Positions 25,259 to 38,892 of a stretch of 64,000 bases of DNA are shown here, piece after piece (position 1 is the stretch's first letter; every line of letters begins with the position of its first letter). Source of the stretch: Morchella semilibera (taxonomy: Eukaryota > Ascomycota > Pezizomycetes > Pezizales > Morchellaceae); NCBI GenBank assembly GCA_009192285.1, contig CM018610.1, positions 544,751 through 608,750 of the forward strand, read 5' to 3'. The notes beneath the pieces are model-generated. The model did not search any database and was not told where the DNA came from. It saw only the letters and a list, made by a program, of their open reading frames with translations. The translations under genes and the position numbers were made by a program.

Positions 25259-27343
25259 AAACGTGGCGAGCAGTTATAACGATCCCTATATTTTTTTATC
25301 AGTTTCGCTTACGGGGGCAATTATAACGGCCGCCAGTCAGGCCTGCCATCACTCATATCCCACCGAGGAGGGCGTCATGACACGACCTCTCTCTTTCATT
25401 CCAATTTTACCGGAGACGTTGTGTAGGATCTCCTAATAAATCGTGTACATCTCTTGTTCTTGTTTCACACCTTTCATTTTCTTTATTATATACAGAAAGG
25501 AGGGGCATAATTTTCCCTATTTTTATGGTGTCATTTGGCGTTGCCGTTAACGTATTCATTTCATTTCATTCATTCATATTCGATTTTATATATCACGCTC
25601 ATTTCGCTTGGAGTTCTATTTGGGTGGGGCTTTTTGTTTTTTTTCCGGGACGAATGTATATGTTTTGTCGAGATATAGTGTTAAAGGCCAGGGGGTACGA
25701 GCTTGTGGTTAGATTCTCATTATTTCATTTTTGTTTTTTTCTCTCTCATTTTTCCGACAGCAAACCAAAAAAAAGTGTTGGTGTTAAACGTATATGTAGT
25801 TTGGAGGGGGGGGGGGGTATATAGTGTTATTGATTGAGCTTTCTAGCGTTTATCTTGAAGAACTATAGTATATATGTGGCTGATCGGTATGCGCTAATGA
25901 CACGAGTCGAGTCAGTTGTATTTCAATAAAGAACATATTGTGCATTTTCTACGAGTGATAGCCACCGACCCTGCTGCGTGACATGTTTAGTGATGTGAGA
26001 ATTAGTTGGTTAGTAATCCTTTGAATTCTCGCGGGACTAAAGTTTTATAGTTGCTCTTTCTCTTTGGCATGGATGCGGAATAGGCGCCAAGCTACCCCCC
26101 CGCGACCCCCTTTCAACCAGACTCTTAGATTAGAAAAAAGCATCGTGGTCAAGATTAGCCAATCAAGTGGGTTAATTGTGGCTTCTGTGTTCAAAACTGC
26201 GTGCTCGGTACATGTGGACGTACTGGCCGGAATCTTGTATTGATATAATGAATTATAGATATTATCTCACTCTAGTAGCTTGGCTAATCTGTGGTGTTTT
26301 CGGAACATTTATGCGGAAGAGCCTGGCTTTCTTGACTGATTTGTATAAGTATAATACAGAGAGAAATTTCTCAGCCTTTTATAGAGGCCTAGGTATCTAT
26401 ATGCCTTAGCCTAGGGATAGTAGAAACACACATAATAATCATCCCCCCGATATATCCATGGCATGCATATGACTATAGCTACTTACAGCCTCATATGATC
26501 ATACGATATAGATCACAAAACCACCCAACAAAAAAAAAATATCAACATAACAATAAGTATGATACCTAGGCCGGATATCGATATTATTTCCCGGACCCAT
26601 TGCGTGTGTTGAACAGTCGAGTGATACCTTATGCTTGACTATCTCCCCGATTGATTGATTGATACTTCATACATGTATACAGCCCGTAGGCTATGACAAA
26701 GACTATCTCCCCGGTTTTCTAGGAGATATATAAGGAATAGAGATAACTAAGGAATAAAAGGCCACCGTAACCGAGTATATCTTGGTATTTATATGTGTGA
26801 GGACATAGCCCTAATTTCTTTGGTTTGCCGGTGGGAGTACTGAAATCAGCCCGACCGAGTGCTTATTTCTAATACTGGGGTACGTTTGATACCTTTGGCG
26901 TGAGCAAAGCATCCGCGGGAAGACATAGTACTTATATTGGAGGACTGTGAGGATCATACATGTATGTGTAAACTTGTTGGACTAAGTAGGCTTTATAATA
27001 GAGATAAGAGAAATCGTCCGAGGTTTGAGAAGAGAGGTGCAGGTAATGGCTCCGGATATAACCCAAGGGCTTGCGAACAGAAATATGAATTTCGGCGGGT
27101 GTTGAAAGTTAAAGTTTTGACCTGTTGGTAGCTAAAGTCTCACTCTTAGATATTATATGAGGGTTTTCTATAATAGACCTTGGGGCCTTTCTTTGCTTCA
27201 GCGAGAGGGAGAGAGAGGGGAAATGAGAAGGGAAAAGAGAAGAGGGGAAAGAATGGGGCCGAGTTATTAAATGGTAAAAGGTCATTATCGAATTTGCAGC
27301 TTTCTGGTAGAGGGGTTCTACGTTATGTATGATTTAGCCATAG

Positions 27344-27456
27344 TACAGCGACAGGTAATAAGTGATAGAACGCCCTGAGGTACAAAAACCAAATGTTGGT
27401 GGCGTTTTACCAAAACAGGCATTACTGTGTTCCATCACTTATTACCTACCGCTGTA
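27344..27456. mobile_element. 113 bp MITE with TA target site, copy 1
   Basis: TA is followed by a terminal inverted repeat of about 28 bp (CAGCGACAGGTAATAAGTGA at the left; CAGCGGTAGGTAATAAGTGA read from the right end) and again by TA. The second copy at 48015-48127 lies in opposite orientation, is the same length and differs at about four positions. A TA duplication and short length suggest a Tc1/mariner-type non-autonomous element. No transposase is present in the window. Confidence 0.85.
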
Positions 27457-30400
27457 CACTACCGGAAATGGGCAGAAATTCACTACCGTATTCTAGTCAT
27501 TACGCTAGCGATTCTGTAAGAATACGGTATCGATACGGTATCGATATGGTATTCTACTTACGGTGCTGGTTTAAACCGGTACCCTGGGCCCAAAACCGTA
27601 GCCCCACGGTTACATTTTCGAACCCTCATTCCGAGACTGTAATTTACGTATCCGGGGGACAGAGGTCCGAACAAACAGGAAACAGCCCACGTGGCAATGA
27701 GTGGTAAAACGAGGCTAATATATGCCTATTCGACAAATGGGAACGTTTCCTGTATTCCACATTTGCGCCCTATGTTCTAGCTATAGTACTCGGCCGTTGG
27801 AGGGGGGTTCATTTTGGGTGACATTTTTTAGTAGCTATTCCGGTCCGCTGACTATGTACCCGGGGTGGGCCCAATATGAGCTGAGAATCTTGATATGGCG
27901 CTATAAATGGTAAAAGGGAGATAACCTTTGGGTTTGTGGATTTATCCTATAACACAAAAGGGCCTCTAGACGGTTCAGAAAAGCCTAGGCCATACTCTTT
28001 TTGTAGTGGGGAGCTACGCAAACATACATGTAGCTTTATGGATGGTAGAGTCCCACCAGCCTGATTAAACCCGCCCAGCTCAAGAACAACGGCGTATGGG
28101 ATTAAAAGAACTTGCGCTAAACTACACCAATGAAGAATGACCTCTGATACGTGAAGTGTTAATAGAGATCTAATATCTTTGAAAATGCAGATCAGTGTTC
28201 CGTAAGGTCTCTCCTATCTTCATGAACAAGTTGCACTCAAGAAGTTAGCATCATTGACAACAGATAAAGTTCTTGGATTGATTACAGGTGTTCATTGTTA
28301 GACTAAAAATATCGGTAGACCATGTTGTCCAAACTAGGACACCAGGGTCTCGACGATACAGAAAATTTCCAAGACACATACAAGTACGTATCGAGATTAA
28401 AAGCCATAATCTGTGGCAAATAGATACTTGAATTGACCTCAACCTAAAAATTAAAGCACATCCTTGAACCTTGGGTGCTCCGGGGAAATTCCGGGGAAAT
28501 GAGCATTGTTGGCGTGCACCAAAGTGGGATTCCTATTATAACAATATCAATGGCAAGTATGCCGGAAGTTTGCTGGTTCTCTATACATTCTAACTGAGGA
28601 GCCATATATGTATACCTTAAAGCGTTGGCTCTCTCTCTCTCTCTCTCTTTGACTTTCATAGTCTCTGCATTGGAGGACCCAGAGTATACTTCTGTGTCTT
28701 GGTGGATTGAGGTAGGTCTTCATGGCCAAACTTACCAAAACCCAATCCCATGAGCCCAGCGATAACATAGTTAGTGCAGCTTCAACATGCACAATAGTCG
28801 TGCCGCGGCCGATGAGCCCCGACGAAGCTTGGCCTCCGCACATGTAGCCTTACTGTAGGTTTCCTGTAGAGTACATGTAGTTGTAGCTATACGTATAAGC
28901 CAACCGTAAGCCTCGTGCAGCACGATTTCGTAGGAAAAACGGGCCTACCATCCGACCAGCGGCGCTTGATTGGCTTGGTATACTTGGATGATTGGCTGTT
29001 AGATCTTGGGAGTAAGATCTTGGTTAGTCCTCTCCTTCTACTATTTTCAGCTAGAGAGGCGTTAAGCCTTCTAGCTCACCGGGTTATTTGGATTTCAGTT
29101 TTGGGGGAGGGCTGCAGTAGTTATGCATGTACCTGGTACTTTAATGCGTTAGTCGAACGCATCATCTTTGGCCAACCTTTCACTCAAGGAAAGGATGCAA
29201 AAAGCTAGGGCTCCTTGGTAGTTATGCTGTTGTATTAAATAATTATTAGATCTACTTCTTATGCGTTAATTAAGTCCTGATGAGTCTTGGTAGTAAATAC
29301 CTCACAAAAACTCTCGGTATAGATATACCGAGGGTATATATCAGGGTCTGGCATATTGAGATATCGCTCGAACCTGGAAGAACTTAAATCCATAGATCTT
29401 CTCAGAATATGGTGATATGAGATACATGTATGTATAACTCTTGGTTTAACCATCCAAGATCGTGGACCATTAATTACGGAAGAGGGCGAGAGATCTTTGT
29501 GGATCAAGAGCGGGAGAACTAAGTACTTAGCTTTTTCCCATATTCAAGTGATAGTGCATATGGGAGTAGTTGGGGCTTCCCCAAAACGGAATTCCTATAA
29601 CTTTCCCACTAGCCACAACTCCACGACCAAGCTCGGAATGTACCGGCTCTCCACGTCCTATCCGAGAGCCCTAGCTCCCATATCCGCACATACGGACAGC
29701 ACCCCGAGTGTTCCCTCCGCATCTTTTGTGGGAATTATGTATGTATGGATTGGGTTTTTTGATTTCTTGGGACACGTAATTCGGTACTTACTCGAGGTGA
29801 GGTTGCAGGGGGGCAAATGGACAGCCTTGCAAAAATTAAAACCTACTCCGCCCCCGCCTTAAATTTTTATCTTCCCCATGGGAAACCCCTGAAACGCTAG
29901 AAAGGAGTTGGCACAACGGCCTCAGGCCTAACTTGCTGTAACTATGAATGATCTAGTTATGTACCTCTGCACCGTTGAACTCTCAACGGGGAGTGTTGAT
30001 CCACTGGCTATTAAATCACGGTTTTTGGCGTAATTGATGTCACGATCATGAGTTGATGGTGGGAATTATAGTCTAAAGATGCATAGCTGGTTCCCTGGTT
30101 GCCTGGACCTGTCTGTACCCAGTACAGCTTTGGTTAACCGAGAGATCCCATTAGTACGTGACCAGGGAAATGGATCAATTAATCTTGCTTTTCCCCCGCA
30201 TTTATAAGTCTACGCATGATCTCACCTATCTTATGCAGATGTTTAATTATATTTACCTAAGTACATCCTCATAGTAGTACTCGGTTTACGTGTAGAGTAT
30301 GTACATGTAGTATCAAGGATAAATACATATATATCTAGAAGAGCTCTAGCTAGCTATACAAGGTTGAGTTATATAAAAAATTCATATGCCGTGCTGAGAA

Positions 30401-30620
30401 GTGAGGTTTAAGCAGGGATCTCTAGCTCTGTATAACTGATATCTACTTGAATTACATGTAACTGAGCCGCATGATACTGATACATACTGATCTATCAAAA
30501 GCAAAAATGAGGCTGAACGCGCCTTCGGACAAGTAACCAGCGTAGATAGGTCAAGTACGCTTAGTGGCGTTTTCATTTAGCTCGCCCGATCCACCAGTAC
30601 CTGAACCGGCCGGATCATTC

Positions 30621-30622
<2 letters not shown>

Positions 30623-30652
<30 letters not shown>
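30623..30652. repeat. Poly(A) tract, 30 bp
   Basis: Thirty uninterrupted A residues in intergenic DNA, 455 bp upstream of the sugar transporter start codon. It could be a retroposition scar or simple slippage; no retrotransposon sequence is seen beside it. Confidence 0.8.
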
Positions 30653-30655
<3 letters not shown>

Positions 30656-31107
30656 AGTAGAGACCACTGCTACCTAGTGCTAGGATAAAAGTATTTTGTG
30701 TCCCCCCGCTCATTTGATAAAAGAAGTAACTGGAAACTAACTGGGGGTGGCAATTAAAGTGTGCAATGTGGGGAAAGGATCTTTTCCTGGGTGTGTACCT
30801 TAGTACTCAAGGTACAACCTACATGCACTGCACATACTACCTAAGGACTTATGTGGAGAAACAACCTATCCGTTTTGAGCAGGTATGTGCCTACACACGT
30901 TACCGCCTGGAACCAAGTGGGCGGTCATAGAGCTTCTTCACTACGACCCCTAAGTCACAAGAGAAGTGAGTGAGACATCGGTTCCGCCTCGTAGAATGAA
31001 CACCACCAGTCCACTTGAAGATAAAATGCAGCCGATTCCCTTGCTCTGGTATCCCTTCCCCAGGCCAGCCCAGCACAACAACAATTGTCTTCATTATCAG
31101 CATCAGG

Positions 31108-32976
31108 ATGGACTCCAAGCTTAAGGGCCTGAACACCGCCGGGCATATCGAGCGGGAAACAACACCCATGAGTGAGCATTCCAGCCACGACGCTCCTGTT
31201 GCGATTCCGCGGCCTTCCTTGTGGAGTAAGAACTCTTTGAAGCTGTATGTCTGCTTGATGGTAGGATATCTGGTATCAACCATGAACGGTTATGATGGGT
31301 CTCTTATGTGAGTCCGTTTTTCTTTTGAGCTGGGTGATAGAGTGTCTGAGACTGATTAACGGTTGTAATATAGGGGTGCTATCAATGATATGGAGCAGTA
31401 TCAGAAATCATTTGACATGAACGGGAAGGGATCTAGCACCGGTATTGTGTTTATTATCTACAACGCAAGTACCCTCCGCAATCACTAGAATTCTAGTGGT
31501 TTCTTTTACTCACATTTTTACAGTTGGGACAAATCACCGCATTTCCTTTCTGTGGCTGGCTTGCAGACGGGTATGGAAGACGTTGGGCAATGTTCATCGG
31601 GTGTGTGATTGTCGTTATTGGAGCCGCCGTTCAAACTCCTGCTAATACATGTATGATCTTCATATAACTCCAAGTCCATGGAAGAAGCGAGCTAATTCAT
31701 TGGTATAAAGTGGGCCAATTTCAAGCCGGACGTTTTATTCTTGCTTTCGGAGCCGCAATTGCTGGCGCTGCTGCACCAACCTACATCGTCGAGATTTCGC
31801 ACCCCGCATATCGTGGTACCCAAGCCGGCCTTTACAATGTTTGCTGGTATCTAGGATCTATTAGTATGATTTACTATTATAAAAAGTTCCGCAAGGCTAG
31901 AACTAACACAAGGCATAGTTGCAAGCTGGTGTTGTGTCGGTAGCAATCGTCATATGCACAACTCATGGGCCTGGAGAACCCCCACCGTCGTTCAAGCTGC
32001 CGTTCCTGGACTTGTCGCTCTCCTTGTTCTCTTCCTTCCCGAGTCCCCACGTTGGCTCATTTCCAAAAACCGCAACGAGGAGGCGATCGCTATTCTAGCC
32101 AAGTACCATGGTGATGGCGATAGGAACTCCTCAGTCGTTCAGGTTGAGTACCGGGAGATGAGGGAGCAGATCAGTTCCTCGAGTTCAAGTTCTTCGATGA
32201 CCTGGTGGGACTACAAGGACCTCTTCAACACCCGCGCGGCTCGCTACAGGATCGGGCTCGTTAGTAAGTTTCGCTTTATCATAGCGATATCCCTTAGATA
32301 TTAACAATCTACACTCACAGTTGCAATGGCATTCTTTGGTCAATGGTCCGGAAATAATGTAGTCTCCTACTACATGCCCACTATGTTTGCCCAGACGGGC
32401 ATTGAATCCTCAGACACCCGTCTCGTCCTCAACGGAATCTACCCCATCTTCTGCATGTTTGCCGCCATCTGGGGTGCCACCCTTCTCGATCGCCTTGGCC
32501 GCCGTTATATGCTGATGGGAGCCACCTCCTTCACAATCGTCTGTTTCGCCATCATCACCGCCGGAACCGCCGTCTCAGGCTCCAACAAGAGCGCATCCTA
32601 CGCTGTTATCGTATTCATCTACCTCTTTGGAATGGCTTTCTCATGGGCCTACACCCCGCTTCAGACCCTCTACAGCGCTGAAGTCCTTGAAACCAAAACA
32701 CGTGCCAAGGGTTCCGGTCTTAACTTCTTGTTTGTCAACATCGCCATGTGTATCAACACATTTGCCGCACCCGTCGCCATGGAAAAGATCGGTTGGAGGT
32801 ACTACCTCGTATTTGTAGGCTGGAACTGCTTTGAGGTTTTCGCTATCTGGAAGTGGTTCGTTGAAACCTCTGGCCACACGTTGGAACAGCTCACCGAGAT
32901 CTTTGAGTCGCCTAACCCCGTTAAGAAGAGCCTGGAGAAGAGGGTTGTGATTGTGGACGGGAGGAACGAGGTCTAA
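31108..32976 (+). CDS. MFS sugar transporter (sugar porter family)
   Basis: Six exons (31108-31307, 31374-31464, 31524-31650, 31711-31863, 31919-32263, 32321-32976) give 1572 nt (523 aa), typical length for the family. Sugar porter signatures: YDGSLMGAI in TM1, GWLADGYGRRWA in loop 2-3, AGRFILAFGAA in TM4, PESPRWL after TM6, GQWSGNNVVSYY in TM7, DRLGRR in loop 8-9 and a C-terminal WFVETSGHTLEQ. These place it among the lactose permease/hexose-type porters of the plasma membrane; the substrate cannot be read from sequence. Intron 2 (31465-31523) begins GCAAGT: only this GC-AG junction keeps the frame and yields the conserved IIYN/LGQI. The start is the ATG at 31108; the frame is open upstream but the extra residues do not look like a transporter N-terminus. 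Confidence 0.93.
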
Positions 32977-34765
32977 GAGGTCTTGGGTGTCAATGGGCAG
33001 GTAACGTGATTATTGTTTTACGAGCGATGATTTTTTGATTTTTCTCTTTCTGTTATGAGTGGATTTATACATATTATACGGCGGATTGATGATAACTTTA
33101 CTGTGACCGGAGAAACATGTTTATCAGTACTTGTACTTTAGTTGTAAATAGTGAAGATTCTTGCAGAAATACTCGGTGGGCCCAAGGTCTATTTGGAGAC
33201 AGTGATTGGCTATCCAAGCAGAAATGTGAAGTAGTGGCTCACCTAAAAGATACAGATATAGAAAAACCAGGAACAGTACTAGGAATAGTACAGTTGAGAT
33301 CAGCTAATCGACGGGAGAGGCGTTTTTAAGTACATGTAGGTACATGTACCTACTCCGTCAGTGCAGTAGCCAATTGCAAGATAGCACAGCAATGCAACAT
33401 AGAGCGCGTGCATCTGTGTGTAGCGCTTCAAGTTAGTTAAATAGTGAGTTTCAGGTCATGGGCCGGTAAAAGTCAATATCAACCGGTCGTAACCAACCCT
33501 AGCCCTCCCTAATCCAGGGAGTGTTGTTCCTCATACCTGGGAGGGCCTAGTGCCCCCCCCCCCCCAAACCCCCAAAATAATAACGAATAATCTATCTCAA
33601 GTGGTGTTGTAGGGGGTTCTTCTTTTTCTAGATCTGCCAGATAATTATATGATGATCCTGACACTTACAACTATGAGGCCTAATCCAGACCTAATGGGCT
33701 TTCTAGAGGTTTCCAGGAGCATATTGGCCCCGGGCCCTACGTCTGCCCTACAGGCCGCTATATGTAGGAGACCCCTTTAATGTATACTTATTGGTGTGGA
33801 TATTTGGTACCAAACTAATCATTATATTGTATACAGATATAAGTGTTACCTTGTGCTCTATCACATTTAATTCCCTCGTGCTAACTAGATACCACAATAA
33901 AACGATTATCATTACTATACTACGGGATCGATATATTAAGCTACACCATCCATGCGCTTATATCTACCGGCCACGCTGAATTAGGCCGGCCGCGCCCTTT
34001 ACACATTTTACTCAATAGTCAAACCTCCGAGTTGGGACCCTCGTATTGTCTGGAGGAACCCTCACACCAGTCCCTAGGCCTGTATAACCCTCGTGACAAC
34101 AGTACCTACAAATAGGTACAGACGACCGACCCGAAGCTGGGGCCGATCGAGTCTCTAACGTCGTGTCAGTTTATCTGACGTTGTATCTTAATGTAGTTGT
34201 ACTTATAAGGATATATAACTTTACCCACCGTAGTACGGTGTGGCGTAGTTAATGGTTGGCCATGTGCGCTACTTGATCGATCGCGACATGGGACTGGGCT
34301 TTGCTTGAGTGGAGTACCAAGGCAAGCATTTTTTTGGCCAATTTTTGGTCTAGGTTCAGTTCTCAATGTACCAATTTTTAGCTGCCTTTGGACTTTGCGG
34401 GATGACATGGTAATTGCTGGATGGCACGGTTGCTGGTTTATGTAAGTTCCTTTGTCTTGATTGATAATCATCAAAGATCACTCGCGCACGTTACAATTTA
34501 CAAAATACAAAAACTCAATGCTCGCTGCGGTATACATTTTAGTTATTTGTTCACCACTAGCCCCTAGTCTTGAACTCTCTGTCTATATTCTGCTCCGCAG
34601 AAAAAAGAAGAGCGGGGTAAAAAATCCAAAAAGAAATAATAATGCAAAATTAAAGTCAAAACACGCATGCGAGTATGAATTAAACAAAAAAAGAAAAAAA
34701 GAAAAAAAAGAAAAAAAGAAAAAGGGTCAAAACACGGCAAAATATTTCGTGGTATACATTCGCAG
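32977..34765. other. Intergenic between convergent genes
   Basis: The flanking genes converge here, so both 3' UTRs should fall inside. Adjacent TACATGTA copies lie at 33331 and 33341 (GTACATGTAGGTACATGTAC), and a C run at 33553-33565. A-rich low-complexity DNA at 34600-34730 precedes the stop of the DUF3074 gene. No gene is supported. Confidence 0.5.
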
Positions 34766-36831
34766 CTAATTTACTCCCACCGCCTCCTCCGCACTCCTAA
34801 GCCTTTCTCTCCCCTCCAATAACTCCACCTTCTCTCTTAGTGCCAGGTTCTCCTTCGTTAGCCCCTCCACTACCTTCTTCAACTCGATCACCTCCTTCTG
34901 TTCTTTCGATAGCTCCTTTGCCTTCCTCTTCTCTTCCCTCCGTCTCGCTTTCTCAATATCCTTGTTATATCTCGCCTCCCGTTTCTCCACTTCCTTCATA
35001 TGTTTCTCCAACAGCTTCTGCTCCCTTTCGTCCTCCTTGCTGCGTTTTTTGCGCTCGCGCGAGCGCTGGCGCTCTAGTTTTTCGGCAAGTTTTGCCTTTT
35101 CTCGGAGGAGGCGGGCAAGGGCTTTTTCTTCGGGTGTGCTAATTGGCGCGGCGGAGGTTGAAGTAGAGTTGAAGGATGCGGCGTCATTCTCGGGGGAGGG
35201 AGCAGTAGCGAAGCTATTCATTGATGCGGTATCATCGATTTCAGTTTCGGTGTCTGGGGTTGTAGCGCCTGTGATGGTGGCTGGTGGAGTGAGAAGGTTA
35301 TCATGGGCTACCATGGAGGTAGTAGGTGTGTCTTTTTCAGAGGTAGTAGAAGAGGAACTCATTACAGATGGGGTTATCATTGATACCCCTGCTGAGACGG
35401 CTGAGACTGTTGATGATAGAAAGCCTCCATGATTTTGCTCTCCTGTATCTTGAGGGGTCTCGCTCATCGGTTGTCTGTTTTCTAGTACGCTTTGTGCATG
35501 TGGTCCATGTGCGGGCTCCTGGTTTGCGGTGTCATTTACTTGGGCTTGTAATTGCTCCGCCCTGCCGACCTTGCTTCCTTCGGCCATCTCTTCATCATCC
35601 TCGTCTTCTGGGTATCTATCTTCTAAATCTGTCTTGCCTACAGCCCAATCCAGAAACTTTTCGGCGTCCTTGACAATCCCTCCAGGGGTGCCTCGCTCTA
35701 CCATCCATCGTGGGACACTGCCGCCAGGGTCCGAACGCGTAACCATGATCCACTCTACAGGGTTTTCCTTAGGGTGCGGATGAGTAGATCCTTCACTCAC
35801 TAGTTCAATTGTTAGCTTAGATCTGCTTCTTATTATCGGAGGAGTAGAGTTTCATACCTTTCAGCCCTTCAGGGACTGCATCATTATCGGCAAACGTGAT
35901 GGTTCTACTCCTTCTCCGTCCAGCTCTTTCGCTTTCACCCCCAGTCTCGCCCTCACCATGGCTCTCTCTATCATCCTGTAAGCTCGGGACACTTGGCACA
36001 CTCTTTACCCTTCTAAGCTCCTCTTCTGTCTGGGTAGACCGCCTGTTTATTGGCGGATTATAAATAGATGGTATCTCCCTTATAAACTCAATACTCTCGA
36101 ACTGCCCTCGAACATATCCTTGACGTTCTGGGCATTCCGGATGGTCTGTAAGTGGTCTAGAAATCATGGTGAATTGCCGAGGTTTTTGCTTGTCGGGGGG
36201 TGAACTGGGTACTTCCCCGGAAGGGAAGAGGTCTTCAGGATGCGCCGAGGAGGTGAGAGTCGTAGTTACAAAGTCTCTAGGAGCAGAAGGACCAGGGAAT
36301 TGTGCTGTCAGGTAGTTGACTATTATATTTGGGTTAGGGTTAGCACGTATACATTATTGAGATACCTCTTCGGGAATGGTTCTATGTACCCTCAGCTTGA
36401 CCTAGTTTGCATCGAGATTTTTCTACCTGTTTCTCCCTCCCTACACCCCTGATACTGTTTCCTCTCTCTGTTCCACACTCGAATTCTCTCGCTAAACCGG
36501 CTCGAAATTTCCTAAACCCCACTTCCTCATGAACACTTCTTCTCGCGAACCACGTCCCTTTTCCATCCTTTGCCGCAAGTCTATAAACACTAAAGCCCAG
36601 TGGATTCTCCTTTGCGCCCAGCTTGACTGGCTTCCATTCTTTATGTAGTGGTTCAAAAGAAGGGTCGGACGGCACATTGCAAGGGGTGTTGGAAGGGGTT
36701 GGTAGCGAGTTGACGAGGATGTGGGTATCACGTAGGGCGTTTGCTATATAACCCGAAAGGTTCTCAGGTGACGGGAGAGCATCTACCGTGGTTGGTGAGA
36801 GTGTTTTGAGTGCATCGTGAAGGGCGGCCAT
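34766..36831 (-). CDS. DUF3074 (START-like) protein with C-terminal coiled coil
   Basis: Three exons, 36831-36390, 36319-35858 and 35799-34766, join to 1938 nt (645 aa). The N-terminal half matches the fungal DUF3074 pattern: HKEWKPVKLGAKENPLG, KDGKGTWFARRSVHEEV, then TAQFPGPSAPRDFVT across the first junction, RQGYVRGQFESIEFIREIP, and finally ENPVEWIMVTRSDPGGSVPR with KDAEKFLDWA. This fold resembles START lipid-binding domains. A Ser/Thr-rich acidic linker follows, and about the last 120 residues form a highly charged Lys/Glu/Arg coiled coil. The family is conserved in Pezizomycotina, with no firmly assigned role; lipid binding is an inference from the fold. Intron 1 (36320-36389) contains a telomere-like CTAACCCTAACCC motif. 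Confidence 0.9.
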
Positions 36832-38892
36832 GATTATTGTGATAAAAATGAGGCGAAGTTGTATGTGTCGAGAGTTGAGAAGCTGGGGGCGGTTGGGTTT
36901 AAATTGTTAATCCTAGCGTGGGCGTCGATGTCGTGTTCGAATTCGTGTTCGAGCTATCATGTAGTTAATTCCCCACCATATATGGGATATATGTCTCATT
37001 AAGTAAACATCAAAACCCACGATGCCCTCCCCTCCCCTCCTATATCTGAGTAGTACCTGTTACCTTCTGCGAGCTCGACAATATTTGAATATTCTTGGAA
37101 TAAATTCCATGGATCTTTCTAGATGACGTTACAGCTACGCCACACCCGCCACCAACCCCTGTTAATAAATTACTTGTTACCGTTATTACTACTTACACGT
37201 CACAGCGACAGAAAATCTGGGGAAGGGAGTAGATAGAAATTAAAAACGTTTAGAAAGAGCCTCATCGTTTTTAGCTTTTTTCCGACAGCTGTCAGATAAT
37301 TTTCTTTTTTTCTATTAATAGACATCCCTGATCTGTTTCGTTAATGATGGATGTCTTCGCCTTCAGCTTTTTTTTTTTTTTTTTTGTGTAGACAGCGCTC
37401 GTGCACTGGCCCACAATCAGGCTGTCCTTCATGGGAAAGTTAAGGGTTAGGGTTTCCTTCGGCACCTAGCATCCGGGATCCGGGCCGAGTCAGCACTCAT
37501 GACGCAGCTCAGCTTTTGCTTCCGCAAATCGACCTTTGCGTAGGCAGAGATGGCTCTAAATTCCTCTTTCATGATTGGTTGTTGGGAGTATCGGTGCCAA
37601 CTGGGTTACCGGGGCTCGTAGCTTGGGTCTAGAGTCTTTTGCGCAGAGAGCCTAATGTCGCGAGTGGGGGGCACAGAGGTGTTTATGTAGTGCTGCACCT
37701 GAATCTTTGGTGATGATGGATATTCAACACGGGTCGAAGAGGTATTGAAAGTTGGGTGTAGCATCCGGAGTTTACTAGAACAACGGTTGTTAGCGTTCAG
37801 TAGAGGAAGTATCAAAGTAGCACGCTCTACCACCCCTTCCACTATTAGCTTTACCTTCTACTTACATCGTGTCACTATACTTTATCGTTCAAAAATCCTT
37901 TCGATCACAAGGCCATCGCAAAAAAAGCTCTCGAAGATGCGCCATGTACTCTGTATAGGGCCCTTTACCTGATTTCCCAACTTCTGGGTTGGCTCCCCGA
38001 CCAAGGTCCGAACAAGTGTTAATACTAGGCTCTAGGCCAGATAGCTATCTGAGGATTACCACCGTAATCACGGTGGCAGGGAGCATCCCAACGCTATTGC
38101 AATTCCTCAAATCTCAACTTCTTTCAGAACCGTCCGGAGACCAGCTGGTAGCTTTTCTAAACGGCTTCTACGATCAACACTCTCTAGCACACCGTCGCCG
38201 CGATGAAATATACCTACCCAGTAACCTGAACGTTTCCGAGCTGGCAGTGAGCGAGGTTCTAGATGACGGGCAGGGATAATGATGGGGAGTTCAACCCCAT
38301 TATACAGATTATCTAAGCCAGCGTCTACTTAATTAAACGGGTTTGTAGAACCTGTTTTTATCACCCAACTGGAAAACCTGTTCTAAGTCATAGATCAACA
38401 CCTGTAAGCTGACACACAACTCTAAGTTATAGTAATAGTGTAGATTTATTCCTACATATGGTTGTTACTACATGTAGTACCACAGCTTACTTGTGTGGTT
38501 GACTGAGAGTTATTTATCCGGGCACTTAACAAATCACTAGAAGAGGAACCGAGGATTAACCTCCTTGGAACAACTTAGGGATAATGTTGCATTTAAATAT
38601 GTACGTAACAACTAAAATAAGATCCTTGAAGTTGCTTTGGCTCACTAGGCACCAATTTGAAAACAGTACCCAAAGGGTCCCCAAGGTTATATTCACTCTT
38701 GATCATGTCTAAGGCGACTGTTTGAAAAATAATCCTTAGCACGTTGTACCGGCCCATGACAAACATATCTTATGAATACTCCGCCTATAATATAGGCTAT
38801 TTATTCTGAAACATGGGCGTTGTAGTTATATAAACCCTAACAAAAATATAACTACACAAACCACAGAGATCTCCGCCTAGGAGCTAGTTACC
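36832..38892. other. Intergenic, no gene recognised
   Basis: It holds the divergent upstream region of the DUF3074 gene and the 3' side of the alpha-xylosidase gene. A T run lies near 37370-37385, a telobox-like GTTAAGGGTTAGGGTT at 37438, and TACATGTA at 38469. An open frame at 37989-38279 has no ATG start and no recognised domain. Confidence 0.5.

Larger units (their letters stand above)
25259..31107. other. 5.8 kb intergenic region with a MITE
   Basis: Beyond the probable 3' UTR of the Ca2+-ATPase gene I see no gene. It contains the MITE at 27344-27456, TACATGTA at 26670, 26957, 28025, 28872, 29423, 30302 and 30453, a small ACGGTATCGAT repeat near 27520-27550, a (CT)n run near 28630-28648, and 30 consecutive A at 30623-30652. 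Open frames at 28915-29208 and 29497-29862 have no recognisable domain. Confidence 0.55.

Noticed and set aside
28915-29862. Two intergenic frames of about 100-120 codons
   Set aside because: No recognisable domain, no plausible introns, and one lacks an ATG start.
34461-34769. Lys-rich plus-strand frame
   Set aside because: Derived from A-rich low-complexity DNA downstream of the DUF3074 gene.
37989-38279. 96-codon frame that looks mildly protein-like
   Set aside because: No ATG start and no family recognised; no joined exons found upstream or downstream.
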